A stretch of DNA of 64,000 bases, taken from positions 28,241-92,240 of the IMG/VR virus record IMGVR_UViG_3300025151_000001, one strand, 5' to 3'. Below are positions 8,284 through 15,836 of this stretch, piece after piece. The translations under genes and the position numbers were made by a program. Numbering within the stretch: position 1 is the first letter of the stretch; the number at the start of each line of letters is the position of its first letter. The notes beneath the pieces were generated by a model, which was given only the letters and a program-made list of their open reading frames with translations, was not told the DNA's origin and ran no database searches. Origin of the DNA: a virus.

Positions 8284-9167
8284 AGGTAGTTTATGGTCAC
8301 ACAGATTCAATCTATGTCCAGATTGATGATATAGACCAAGCCTTAGAAACCGTAAAGAAGATTGAAAATGTCGTCAGGAAGAAGTTCCCGAATGTTCTCG
8401 GACTTGAAGAACATCCCGTTGCATTGGAGTTTGAAAAGTATTATTCAGCATTGGGTGTCGGTATTACGAAAAACAGAAACGCAGGAATGATTACATGGGA
8501 AGATGGTGTTCATCTAGATAAGCCCAAATTCACCATGACGGGTTTTACTGCAAAACGAGTAAGTGAAACTAAACTTGCTAAGGAAGTGCAAACAAAAGTG
8601 CTTAAAATGTGGGTTGAACAAAAAACTCAGGGGGAAATCAACAATTACCTGTATGAAACTTACTCCTCCGTAAGAAATGGCGAAGTTCCTATGCGTTCAA
8701 TCGTAAAACGTAGTCGTTTGAGGGAGGACCGCTTTATGCTGAAGTGTCCCGAATGCAAGCGACACCATGAAATGCGTTCAGCGATTCGCATGAAGTGGTG
8801 TGACCGTTGCGGGAAGGATTCAAAGGATTTTGTGACGCTTCAGTATAAGCGACCTTCAATTTCTTCAGGAATTGCGGGAGTTCTCTATGCTTGGGAGCAT
8901 CTAGGGACAAAATTCGAAGATTCTTACCTCTATCTAAGAGTTGACGCACCCGGAAAGACCTTTACTCATCCTCTCACTAAAGAACAAAGGCAAGTTGACT
9001 ATATTTCTGCATCATCTTATGATGAATTCGATAATTGGACTCCTGATTATGAGCATTATGCAGAACAGGTCATTAAAAAGGCAGAACCTATCTATCGTGC
9101 TATGGGTTGGGAAACTTCTAGCATCAGAACAAACAGAATCCAACTAAAATTAGAAGAATGGTGGTAA
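8280..9167 (+). CDS. polB: DNA polymerase B, C-terminal part (motif C and thumb)
   Basis: 295 aa. It starts four residues before motif C, which reads YGHTDS rather than the usual YGDTDS, so the first Asp is His while the second, metal-binding Asp is kept. A thumb-type basic motif follows (GITKNRNAG). Residues around 155-180 carry CPEC and CDRC, a zinc-binding pair set in the thumb region that is not typical of the family. It complements the 6012-7679 protein. The ATGA overlap with the zinc-ribbon gene suggests coupled synthesis. Confidence 0.9.
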   Translation: MKVVYGHTDSIYVQIDDIDQALETVKKIENVVRKKFPNVLGLEEHPVALEFEKYYSALGVGITKNRNAGMITWEDGVHLDKPKFTMTGFTAKRVSETKLAKEVQTKVLKMWVEQKTQGEINNYLYETYSSVRNGEVPMRSIVKRSRLREDRFMLKCPECKRHHEMRSAIRMKWCDRCGKDSKDFVTLQYKRPSISSGIAGVLYAWEHLGTKFEDSYLYLRVDAPGKTFTHPLTKEQRQVDYISASSYDEFDNWTPDYEHYAEQVIKKAEPIYRAMGWETSSIRTNRIQLKLEEWW

Positions 9168-9169
9168 AT

Positions 9170-10075
9170 ATGGAACAAAACGAAAAATATAAAGCAGTAA
9201 TCAACTCGATGGATGAATACACCTATCAATGGAACCCTGAAAATGCAGAAGACCCGTCTAAACCAATCCTGAAGATTACCAAATCTTCACTTGGGACGCA
9301 TGATTGGTGTCCTAAGAAGTATGATTTCAGTTATGTTCAGCGTCTTCCCCAAGACCAAACTGAAGCAATGTTAAAAGGAACGGTAGTCCACAATGCAAGA
9401 GAGGATTTCTTTAATGATTTTGATATTACTAAGGCGGAAACAATGAATAACACAGAACTTTTGGACTACTGCCAAAGTCTTTTCCCCATTGATGACTATT
9501 TAGACATTTATTTGACTATCGCATCAACTGAAGCAGAAAGATTTATTGAAGCAAAAGAAGAAGATAAGTTAGATGAGTATTTGCCGGTAGTTAACGAAGG
9601 TTTATTTGATGCAGAAATCACTTTTCGGGCAAATCAAAGCAAGAAGTTCACACTTCAGCGTGATTATAAGATTCACCTTCAAGGAATCATTGACCGAGTA
9701 TTTAGAGAAGGTAATTCTCTAATCCCATTGGAGTTGAAGACAGGGCCTTGGAAGGACTATAAAACAACAATGATGAGAAAAGAAATGGCTTTTTATCAGT
9801 TGATGATTGAATCTGCTCCCGAGGAAGTTCTTATTAAGAATGGATTAACTAAAGATATGAAAGTGACTCATTGGGGTTGGTATTACCCTGTATCAAATTA
9901 CATGTATGTTGAAGAAGCAAAGAAACGGTCTATGACTTCTGTTACAGATGGTATTGCCAAACTTCTTCACGCATATGAGCAGGGTATTTTTGCACCTAAG
10001 TTTTATTTTAAGACGTGTAGTCATTGTTCCTTCTTTGGTATCTGTGATGCGGCTCAAACGGATTCGTGGTTATGA
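9170..10075 (+). CDS. Cas4/RecB-like nuclease with Fe-S type cysteines
   Basis: 301 aa of the PD-(D/E)XK superfamily. C47 in HDWCPKKY and the C-terminal C283, C286 and C292 form the four-cysteine set of Cas4 and AddB-type nucleases, which hold a 4Fe-4S cluster. Core motifs are GTVVH, GIIDRVF and LELKTG, the last two providing the D and ExK residues. Such enzymes cut or resect DNA ends with 5'-3' polarity. The ATG at 9170 is preferred over 9158 since GGTGG at 9160-9164 lies just upstream. No Cas1 or CRISPR array is nearby, so a viral recombination role is likely. Confidence 0.85.
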   Translation: MEQNEKYKAVINSMDEYTYQWNPENAEDPSKPILKITKSSLGTHDWCPKKYDFSYVQRLPQDQTEAMLKGTVVHNAREDFFNDFDITKAETMNNTELLDYCQSLFPIDDYLDIYLTIASTEAERFIEAKEEDKLDEYLPVVNEGLFDAEITFRANQSKKFTLQRDYKIHLQGIIDRVFREGNSLIPLELKTGPWKDYKTTMMRKEMAFYQLMIESAPEEVLIKNGLTKDMKVTHWGWYYPVSNYMYVEEAKKRSMTSVTDGIAKLLHAYEQGIFAPKFYFKTCSHCSFFGICDAAQTDSWL

Positions 10076-10449
10076 TGATTAAGAATTTGATTGAATCTAA
10101 AGTATTAGCGAAAGATTGGACGTTTAATGAAATTTCAAACTTAAAACAAACAATTGAAGCACTATCTCATAGCCTCTACTCTGAAATGAAATTAAGTGAA
10201 CGCTTCCAACTAATTCGAGAAATTAGAATCAATGATGCATATGTTGGAAGCACATTTGAAGATTCTATGAGACAAGCAATTATGTCTTCACTTCAAGCAG
10301 AAGTTGCAGGCATTATTCGTGAAATGTTAAATAATGCAACAGTAAATTTCGGAGGTAATAAAAATGATGTTTCCAAGATTAGTGTGGGCGGGGAGTCACA
10401 TTCCGAACGCACCACAGATGAAGAGAAAGAAAGTTCTAACAAAGAATGA
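10072..10449 (+). CDS. hypothetical helical protein, 125 aa
   Basis: Mostly helical, with a Ser/Glu/Lys-rich tail that reads through the start of the primase gene: the two frames overlap by 86 bases. The start at 10072 overlaps the nuclease stop (ATGATGA). No family recognised. The low-complexity hydrophilic tail may be unstructured. Confidence 0.55.
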   Translation: MMIKNLIESKVLAKDWTFNEISNLKQTIEALSHSLYSEMKLSERFQLIREIRINDAYVGSTFEDSMRQAIMSSLQAEVAGIIREMLNNATVNFGGNKNDVSKISVGGESHSERTTDEEKESSNKE

Positions 10450-11407
10450 TTATTCCAATTTTGTAAATTCTCACAATAATAGAACAAATGTATATACTAC
10501 AGTTTATGATTTTGAAGAGTTTTCAGAAACTACGGCTATTGATTCTTCCGTTGTTCTTAATCGAATTTTCTTAGATTTTGATGCACACGATGAGAAATTA
10601 GAAGATGCATATAGTGATGTTAAGTTGATTATGCAAATGGTCAAAGATGAAGATTTAATGCATACACTATTTTTTTCAGGGAGGGGATTTCATTTATTCA
10701 TTGAAGGAGAGCGCACAGACGATATTAGAAATATTCAGGCTTATTTCAAAGTCATTAAAGAATATCTTAGAAATGGTGGTGGCGGGTCTTCTCTCGATGA
10801 TAGAGTAGGACAAGCAACTAGACTACGAAGAGTTCCAAATACAGTCAATATGGCTTCTGATGATGGTCAAGGCAATCCCCTTTATTGCATCCCTCTTTTC
10901 TATGAAGACGTGATTTCAATGAATCTTAACGAAGTGATTGGAATGGCGCGAAGTCCGCGACTTATTCCCTTCCGAAAGTCGGGGTCTAAGAGGGTGTTCT
11001 TCCCCGAACAACCCCCTATTGAGATGGTGGAGGGCGAGGTTTCTGTGCCCCAACACGACGGTAATCTCCCCATCCTTCCATGTTTATACCATGCGACTAT
11101 GGTAGAGAATCCCGGTCATTTTGCTCGCGTGTATCTTGTTCAATGGTGGCGAGATATTTTGACTAATTGCACGGGAGTTCAGTTAAGAGGCGAACAAGCA
11201 AAGCCAATCATCAATAAGATTATGGATGAAATACATGAAGTTTATGGTAAATCAGAAGACGTTTGGTTAGATTGGAATGAACGTGAATCTAGAAAGCACG
11301 TATCATATACCGTTAGAAACAATCGTTTCTCTCCTAGTTGTAAGACTCTGATTTCAAACGGATATTGCGTAGGTAAATGTTGGAGGTTCCCAAATGGAAA
11401 GAAGTGA
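10364..11407 (+). CDS. primase, PriS catalytic domain fused to PriL-like Fe-S domain
   Basis: 347 aa. The catalytic acidic pair DFD is at 71-73, SGRGFH at 105-110, and an R-x2-RVPNT stretch near 154-160, all typical of archaeal-eukaryotic PriS. The C-terminal part carries C240, C326, C335 and C339, the spacing of the iron-sulphur domain of PriL. One chain therefore appears to join both primase subunits, as in the plasmid enzyme PolpTN2. A strong GGAGGT at 10351-10356 fixes the start. It would make primers for the split polymerase. The Fe-S part is inferred from cysteine pattern. Confidence 0.82.
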   Translation: MMFPRLVWAGSHIPNAPQMKRKKVLTKNDYSNFVNSHNNRTNVYTTVYDFEEFSETTAIDSSVVLNRIFLDFDAHDEKLEDAYSDVKLIMQMVKDEDLMHTLFFSGRGFHLFIEGERTDDIRNIQAYFKVIKEYLRNGGGGSSLDDRVGQATRLRRVPNTVNMASDDGQGNPLYCIPLFYEDVISMNLNEVIGMARSPRLIPFRKSGSKRVFFPEQPPIEMVEGEVSVPQHDGNLPILPCLYHATMVENPGHFARVYLVQWWRDILTNCTGVQLRGEQAKPIINKIMDEIHEVYGKSEDVWLDWNERESRKHVSYTVRNNRFSPSCKTLISNGYCVGKCWRFPNGKK

Positions 11408-11495
11408 CTTAATGTTTTATGCTAGAATTGCGTTTTATATAACAGGCACTATTGCTTTTATTTTAACATCAATAATGGGGGTAGCACAATGCTAA
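11394..11495 (+). CDS. 33-aa single-span membrane microprotein
   Basis: A short frame from an ATG preceded by GGAGG (11382-11386, seven bases away) gives 33 residues. After a charged start (MERSDLM) comes one hydrophobic segment of about 20 residues that could cross a membrane. It overlaps the primase 3' end and the XPF-like start, consistent with the dense packing. The function is unknown; a small membrane anchor or regulator is possible. Confidence 0.5.
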   Translation: MERSDLMFYARIAFYITGTIAFILTSIMGVAQC

Positions 11496-12184
11496 TCATA
11501 GATTCAAGAGAAAAAGAAGGTTCTAAACTAGTTCGACTAGTTGAGCAAAAGGCAAAAGCATTAAACATCAAAACAGAAAAGAAGTGGATTGAGATTGGCG
11601 ACTACGTTTTCAATGATGTGTGTTTTGAAGCGAAATCAACCACAGACTTTTTGGGTTCCGTTATTTCAAAAAGAATGTGGACTCAGATTGATAATATGGA
11701 TAGAGCATATAAAACAAATATTGTTTTAATTTATGGTAATATTCAAGAAGCGATTAACAATGTAATAGATAATGCACCAAACAATATGCCTAGGGCAACG
11801 CGAGGAATTCTTTTAAGAAACAAATTTTTGGGAGCATACGGGCGAATTATTCTAGACATGGACACTAAACCAATGTGGGTTGAATCTGAAGAGGAAGCCG
11901 CAGAAATCATTACTGCGGTGTGTAAAATGCAACCTCTAGATAGGCCTAGTATTAAGCCTAGGATTCATAAGAGACTAGCAACAGATGATTTAAGGGTTGA
12001 TATGCTTTCAACCATTAAAGGAGTATCTGAATCAAAGGCAGAACGCTTGATTAACGAATTCGGTTCCATTATGGAAATCGGAGAACAGAAAGCATACGAA
12101 ATTACAAAAATGGAAGGTATCGGTCCAACGGTTGCAAACCGTATTTTAGATACATTAAACTCAGAAGATAAGGTGAGAATATGA
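11489..12184 (+). CDS. XPF/Mus81/Hef-family structure-specific nuclease
   Basis: 231 aa. The N-terminal ERCC4 nuclease domain shows IDSRE near residue 4-8, GDY at 37-39 and FEAKS at 46-50, a variant of the ERKxxxD active site with EAK in place of ERK. Residues 150-225 form tandem helix-hairpin-helix motifs (IKGVSESKAERLI, MEGIGPTVANRIL). Such enzymes cut branched or flap DNA at stalled forks and recombination junctions. It lacks the helicase domain of archaeal Hef. It overlaps the next gene (ATGA). Confidence 0.87.
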   Translation: MLIIDSREKEGSKLVRLVEQKAKALNIKTEKKWIEIGDYVFNDVCFEAKSTTDFLGSVISKRMWTQIDNMDRAYKTNIVLIYGNIQEAINNVIDNAPNNMPRATRGILLRNKFLGAYGRIILDMDTKPMWVESEEEAAEIITAVCKMQPLDRPSIKPRIHKRLATDDLRVDMLSTIKGVSESKAERLINEFGSIMEIGEQKAYEITKMEGIGPTVANRILDTLNSEDKVRI

Positions 12185-13632
12185 ATGAAGCAGAAGAATA
12201 TGTTGAATTTTATGAAGAACGAGCAACGGCTTTTTCGGAGTCGCTTCCTAGATTGGTTAGGGAGTTTCAGAAGTCTGCTCTTGAAGTTTCACACATGAAC
12301 GACGTGCCTGCGGCAGTATCGTTCTTTGTGATTCTAGGTCAGATTTCAAAGGATTTTGTTCAAATCGTGAATGGAAGAAATATTGAAGACTCTAGAATCC
12401 ATTTCTGTTGGATTCAAACTTCGGGAACAGGGAAGTCAACCCTTTGGAACTTTGTTGGTCCGGTTGCAGAAGGTGTCTTTAGAAGAATTAATGAGAAGGG
12501 AACGCATCCTAACTTGGTTTGGAAAGACTACAATCGTCCTCAAAGTTTCGACACCTTTTCTCTAACTGACTACACAGATGCAACTCTGATTGGTGGTTTC
12601 AATAAAACAATCAATGACGAGGGTGAAGTTGAATTAGATTCTGTTCCCGGTCACTTGGAAGGTGCGGGTCTTGCCCATTGGGACGAATTTGAATATTCAG
12701 GTGTGTTCAAACCAACACAACACAATGAATCTTCTATTGTGTATCTAAATACTCTAATGAATACACTAGCCGGTGAATCTTGGGTAATCAGTAAGGCTCT
12801 TCGTCAGTTTGATAACGAGGTAAAATACTGCCTAAGTCAACGTTCAACTATCGCTATGACTTATCCTCCCGAGAACCTTAGTGACGTTATTGCAAATAAG
12901 GGTGTTCTTCAACGTATGCTTCTTTATGTTTGGGATGTTCCTGAACACATTCAACAAAAAATGCGTCGTGACCAAATCATGAAAGCAGGAACCTTTGAAG
13001 AAGTCGATTCACCAATTGAGAAATTCGTAAATGGTATCTATAAAGTATATGAAGAATTGAAGAAAAAGTTCGATGAATCTGGTCGTGATGCTAAGTCAAC
13101 TATCAAGTATTCCCCTGCTTTTAATGATGCTCTAATGTTAGAGTATGAAAACATGGAAGCATTCATTAACAATACTAATGCTGACGTTCGTAAAGTGGCG
13201 CAAAACTTTACCACCCGTTTGATGAAGATTCTGATTAAGATGAGCGTTCTTTGCTGTATCGCTGAAGCGCCCTCTATTAAGAAAGCAAGCGACAAATTCG
13301 TGGTTGGGCCGAGAAACGTCCGTCAAGCGGGAAGTGTTGTCCGACAATGCTATAGCACATTGGTTGATTGGCTAGAGCAGGGCCTCCGAGTCAAGCGACG
13401 AAGCATCGCAGAAAAGTCTCTGTTTCCTGTATTTGTTAAGGTTTATGCTGAAATGGTGACTGAACAAAACGAAGGCTTTGTTTCAAAGAAAGACCTACTT
13501 ACTAGAGTAATGAAAGAAGGCAACAAATCTCAACCATCTGTCTATAATTACTATAGAAAGATTCAACATAAATTCAAAGAACAAAAAGAAGGACGCTCAG
13601 TCTATACTAAATTAGTTGGTGATGAAGAATGA
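12181..13632 (+). CDS. P-loop ATPase, putative replicative helicase
   Basis: 483 aa. Walker A is in WIQTSGTGKSTLW near residues 78-88 and Walker B in AHWDEFE near 160-166, with a later sensor-like segment (QRSTIAMTYPPE) and an arginine-finger region. The C terminus has a winged-helix look. This order matches ring helicases used by archaeal viruses (MCM-like or DUF3987-type), though the exact family is not clear by eye. It is the only candidate replicative helicase in the window and lies among primase and nuclease genes. Helicase activity is inference. Confidence 0.6.
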   Translation: MNEAEEYVEFYEERATAFSESLPRLVREFQKSALEVSHMNDVPAAVSFFVILGQISKDFVQIVNGRNIEDSRIHFCWIQTSGTGKSTLWNFVGPVAEGVFRRINEKGTHPNLVWKDYNRPQSFDTFSLTDYTDATLIGGFNKTINDEGEVELDSVPGHLEGAGLAHWDEFEYSGVFKPTQHNESSIVYLNTLMNTLAGESWVISKALRQFDNEVKYCLSQRSTIAMTYPPENLSDVIANKGVLQRMLLYVWDVPEHIQQKMRRDQIMKAGTFEEVDSPIEKFVNGIYKVYEELKKKFDESGRDAKSTIKYSPAFNDALMLEYENMEAFINNTNADVRKVAQNFTTRLMKILIKMSVLCCIAEAPSIKKASDKFVVGPRNVRQAGSVVRQCYSTLVDWLEQGLRVKRRSIAEKSLFPVFVKVYAEMVTEQNEGFVSKKDLLTRVMKEGNKSQPSVYNYYRKIQHKFKEQKEGRSVYTKLVGDEE

Positions 13633-13850
13633 AATGGGAAAACACATATAAAGTATTTGAAGTATCAAAAGGCCCGAAAGTGATTATTGAATCTCTTAAC
13701 ACCTATGGGGAAGAAGGTTGGGAATGTTCATCTATGGTTACAGTAGCCGGACAAAATATCGTTGTCTTCTTAAAAAGAAAGATTGAAGAAGATGTTCCTG
13801 TAGATAAAGAAGAGGCTAAACTTAGCAAACTTTGGTCTGGCGGTGAGTGA
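13629..13850 (+). CDS. DUF4177-like small protein
   Basis: 73 aa. The segment LNTYGEEGWECSSMV followed by a beta strand with VVFLKRK is the signature of DUF4177 proteins, small beta-sheet proteins common in viruses and bacteria with unknown role. The tail is acidic. The start overlaps the helicase stop (ATGA). Confidence 0.65.
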   Translation: MKWENTYKVFEVSKGPKVIIESLNTYGEEGWECSSMVTVAGQNIVVFLKRKIEEDVPVDKEEAKLSKLWSGGE

Positions 13851-13851
13851 A

Positions 13852-14445
13852 ATGAATGTAATGGCGATTGACTTAGAGACAAAAAATATGTCTTATGAAA
13901 TTGGAGGATTTGGTAATACTCATATGTTTCAAGTTTCGACTGTGACTACTTGGGACGGTTCGACGGGGACGGCATATGTTGATGAAGCCGTTGATTCTTT
14001 CGCTAAGGGTGGTCACGTCGTCAAAAGCCTTCGTGACCTCAAATATGACCTAGACGATTTTCAGAAGACAGGAGGCCTTCTATTAGGCCACAATATCGCA
14101 GCGTTTGATTTACCTATCCTTCGAGATTCTTTGGACATATACTGCATTCGAAAGTATTTGGAGAATAAGCAATACATTGATACTAGTAAAGCATTACTTA
14201 AAGGACATGGGGAGAGATATCGTCTTCAAAATTTAGTTGAGTGTTCTTTAGGCGCTTCAAAGACTATGGATTCTGCTGATGCTCCTGCACTTTGGAAAGC
14301 AGGAGATTATGATACGGTCGTTGATTACTGTTTAAAGGACAGTCAATTAGTCTATGACCTTTGGAAATACGGTCAGAAAAATGGAATCGTTAAAGGATTT
14401 TCTGTTGAAAAAGAGGAGTTTGTTGATTTAGGAGTTGATTGGTGA
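13852..14445 (+). CDS. DnaQ-like 3'-5' exonuclease (DEDDy)
   Basis: 197 aa from ATG 13852 (a GTG at 13843 is also in frame). The RNase H-like exonuclease motifs are present: D7-x-E9 in AIDLETK, GHNIAAFDLP for motif II, and YCLKD for motif III, the Tyr form typical of DEDDy enzymes. It resembles the free-standing proofreading or processing nucleases of tailed viruses. As the split polymerase already has exonuclease motifs, this enzyme may degrade host DNA or process RNA or DNA ends instead. Confidence 0.82.
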   Translation: MNVMAIDLETKNMSYEIGGFGNTHMFQVSTVTTWDGSTGTAYVDEAVDSFAKGGHVVKSLRDLKYDLDDFQKTGGLLLGHNIAAFDLPILRDSLDIYCIRKYLENKQYIDTSKALLKGHGERYRLQNLVECSLGASKTMDSADAPALWKAGDYDTVVDYCLKDSQLVYDLWKYGQKNGIVKGFSVEKEEFVDLGVDW

Positions 14446-14597
14446 TGACAGGTTGGGAAATTTTTGCTCTTATTGTTTTTTTGTTAATTGTGCTTTTGTT
14501 ATTCTTTGCAGCATTTGGCGGTTCTAATATCACCGATGAATCTGTTGAGCAATACATGGCTCGCTTAATCAATTCGCGTGATAAGAATGGGCCTTAA
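14445..14597 (+). CDS. 50-aa single-span membrane protein
   Basis: The ATG overlaps the exonuclease stop (TGATG). A near-unbroken hydrophobic stretch covers residues 5-25, followed by a hydrophilic tail of about 25 residues. The pattern is of a small N-in or N-out single-pass membrane protein. Small hydrophobic proteins in viral genomes are often holins or membrane regulators, but nothing here proves that. It is followed by an overlapping zinc-ribbon gene. Confidence 0.6.
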   Translation: MTGWEIFALIVFLLIVLLLFFAAFGGSNITDESVEQYMARLINSRDKNGP

Positions 14598-14745
14598 ACA
14601 AAGATGTCCATTTTGCGATAAACATACACTAGCGAAGCGGCTAGTCGCCTTTTATGTAGGCGCACCCGGACAAGTTAAACTGTGGGAATGTAGAGAGTGT
14701 AAGGGTATTTGGTCGAAAGACACACTTAGGGAGGTTGGGGAGTAA
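14587..14745 (+). CDS. 52-aa zinc-ribbon protein
   Basis: CPFC near residues 7-10 and CREC near 35-38 form a zinc ribbon, with a basic linker. The ATG lies inside the 3' end of the membrane protein gene (11-base overlap). It is the last gene of the plus-strand operon, and its 3' end forms the left arm of the terminator hairpin. It may bind nucleic acid; the function is unknown. Confidence 0.65.
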   Translation: MGLKQRCPFCDKHTLAKRLVAFYVGAPGQVKLWECRECKGIWSKDTLREVGE

Positions 14746-14769
14746 TTTTCCCCGACCTCCCCATTTTTT
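14729..14769 (+). terminator. hairpin terminator of the plus-strand operon
   Basis: A 13-base arm at 14729-14741 (GGGAGGTTGGGGA) pairs with 14749-14761 with a single G-T wobble around a seven-base loop, and a run of six T follows at 14764-14769. Archaeal termination mainly uses U-runs, so both hairpin and T-tract may contribute. A weaker AT-rich inverted repeat (TTAATAA/TTATTAA, about 14783-14812) follows and could stop transcripts from the minus strand. Confidence 0.75.
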
Positions 14770-14819
14770 GGTCTTCTAAAAGTTAATAATATTTTTCATG
14801 AACTTATTAAGTAGTTTGA

Positions 14820-15836
14820 CTAATATGTTAATGAAAAGATAGGGAATGTATTAGGTGTTGGACCGGGACTAAGTTTTGCGTTTAGAATTACACCGGGAGC
14901 AGGACTTCCACTAATTCCCGTAGTTCCACCAAATACAGTAGAAACATAAATTGTTCTACCATCACTCGACCAATCAAAACCAGCAATAGATTCTGCGACA
15001 CTTGCGGTTGCATAAATTGGTCCCACATCACGGTCGCCAAGATAAGAACTTAAATCAAGAGTATAAACCACAGAACCCATAGTGCTTACGTCATATGGTG
15101 TTGAAAGGGCGTATTCTCTAATGGCTTTATTTTGTGAAACAAAAATCTTTGTGCCGTCATCATTAAATTTAACGCCTGTAATATTCCCATTAGCAGAAAC
15201 ATCGGTTATTGTTTTAGTTCCAATAGACGTAACGCTGCTTAAATTATATGCGCTATTGCAAGTATATGAACGCAATTTATTTTGAGTGCTGCTAATACCG
15301 CTTCCTACTACAACCTTAGTCCCATCATCATTCCATGCACAGGCTTGAAGACCAACAGCACCTAATGGATTGCTAATACTACCTGCTGCTGATAAGGTGC
15401 TACTAATATCTCCGGGTGTAGCATAAGAGGCGGCAAAAAGGTCATTACTATTCCAACCGGCCACAAGAAGATATTGCCCTGTATCATCAAAGTGAATATC
15501 TCTTAACTGTTGATTACTACCTGTAATTGCTGAAATATCGTCAACCTGAACAACCAAACCATCTGTATTCCCAATAGGTAATTCACGAACTTGTTCGGTT
15601 CCAGAATCGTAAATAGAAGGACCATTACCGGCATTGCAAATATAAAAATCCGAATCAGTTACAGCAATTCCCGTAATAATATCTGCTCCCTGTCCACCAC
15701 TTCTTGCAGTATCTTGAGTAAAGTTAAAGTTAATTCCTACCGGGCTAACGCTTGCAAATTGTGATAAGTCGAAAGGCCCTGCGGCATTTACCTTATCTTC
15801 AGCACAAGCACCTGCAACGGCTAAATACAATCTCAA
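14820..15836 (-). CDS. beta-propeller protein, putative tail fibre or receptor-binding protein
   Basis: About 338 aa. It holds repeated blade-like segments such as FDDTGQYLLVAGW, WNDDGTKVVVGSG, FNDDGTKIFVSQ and WSSDGRTIYVS, the D-G-T/K/Q pattern of propeller blades in viral tail fibres. No ATG is available at the start. A TTG overlapping the upstream stop as TTGA (15836) is the most economical start; a TTG further up (15878) overlaps the previous gene more. As the last gene of the late operon, next to other fibre proteins, it probably contacts the host surface. Confidence 0.65.
   Translation of the reverse strand: MRLYLAVAGACAEDKVNAAGPFDLSQFASVSPVGINFNFTQDTARSGGQGADIITGIAVTDSDFYICNAGNGPSIYDSGTEQVRELPIGNTDGLVVQVDDISAITGSNQQLRDIHFDDTGQYLLVAGWNSNDLFAASYATPGDISSTLSAAGSISNPLGAVGLQACAWNDDGTKVVVGSGISSTQNKLRSYTCNSAYNLSSVTSIGTKTITDVSANGNITGVKFNDDGTKIFVSQNKAIREYALSTPYDVSTMGSVVYTLDLSSYLGDRDVGPIYATASVAESIAGFDWSSDGRTIYVSTVFGGTTGISGSPAPGVILNAKLSPGPTPNTFPIFSLTY

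Noticed and set aside
7660-8290. Intein or split intein at the polymerase break
   Set aside because: The first chain does not continue into a Cys-led intein N part and the second does not start after an HN end. The three small genes in the gap do not look like intein or homing endonuclease parts.
9170-10075. Cas4-like gene as part of a CRISPR adaptation module
   Set aside because: There is no Cas1, Cas2 or repeat array in the window, and stand-alone Cas4-like nucleases are common in archaeal viruses.
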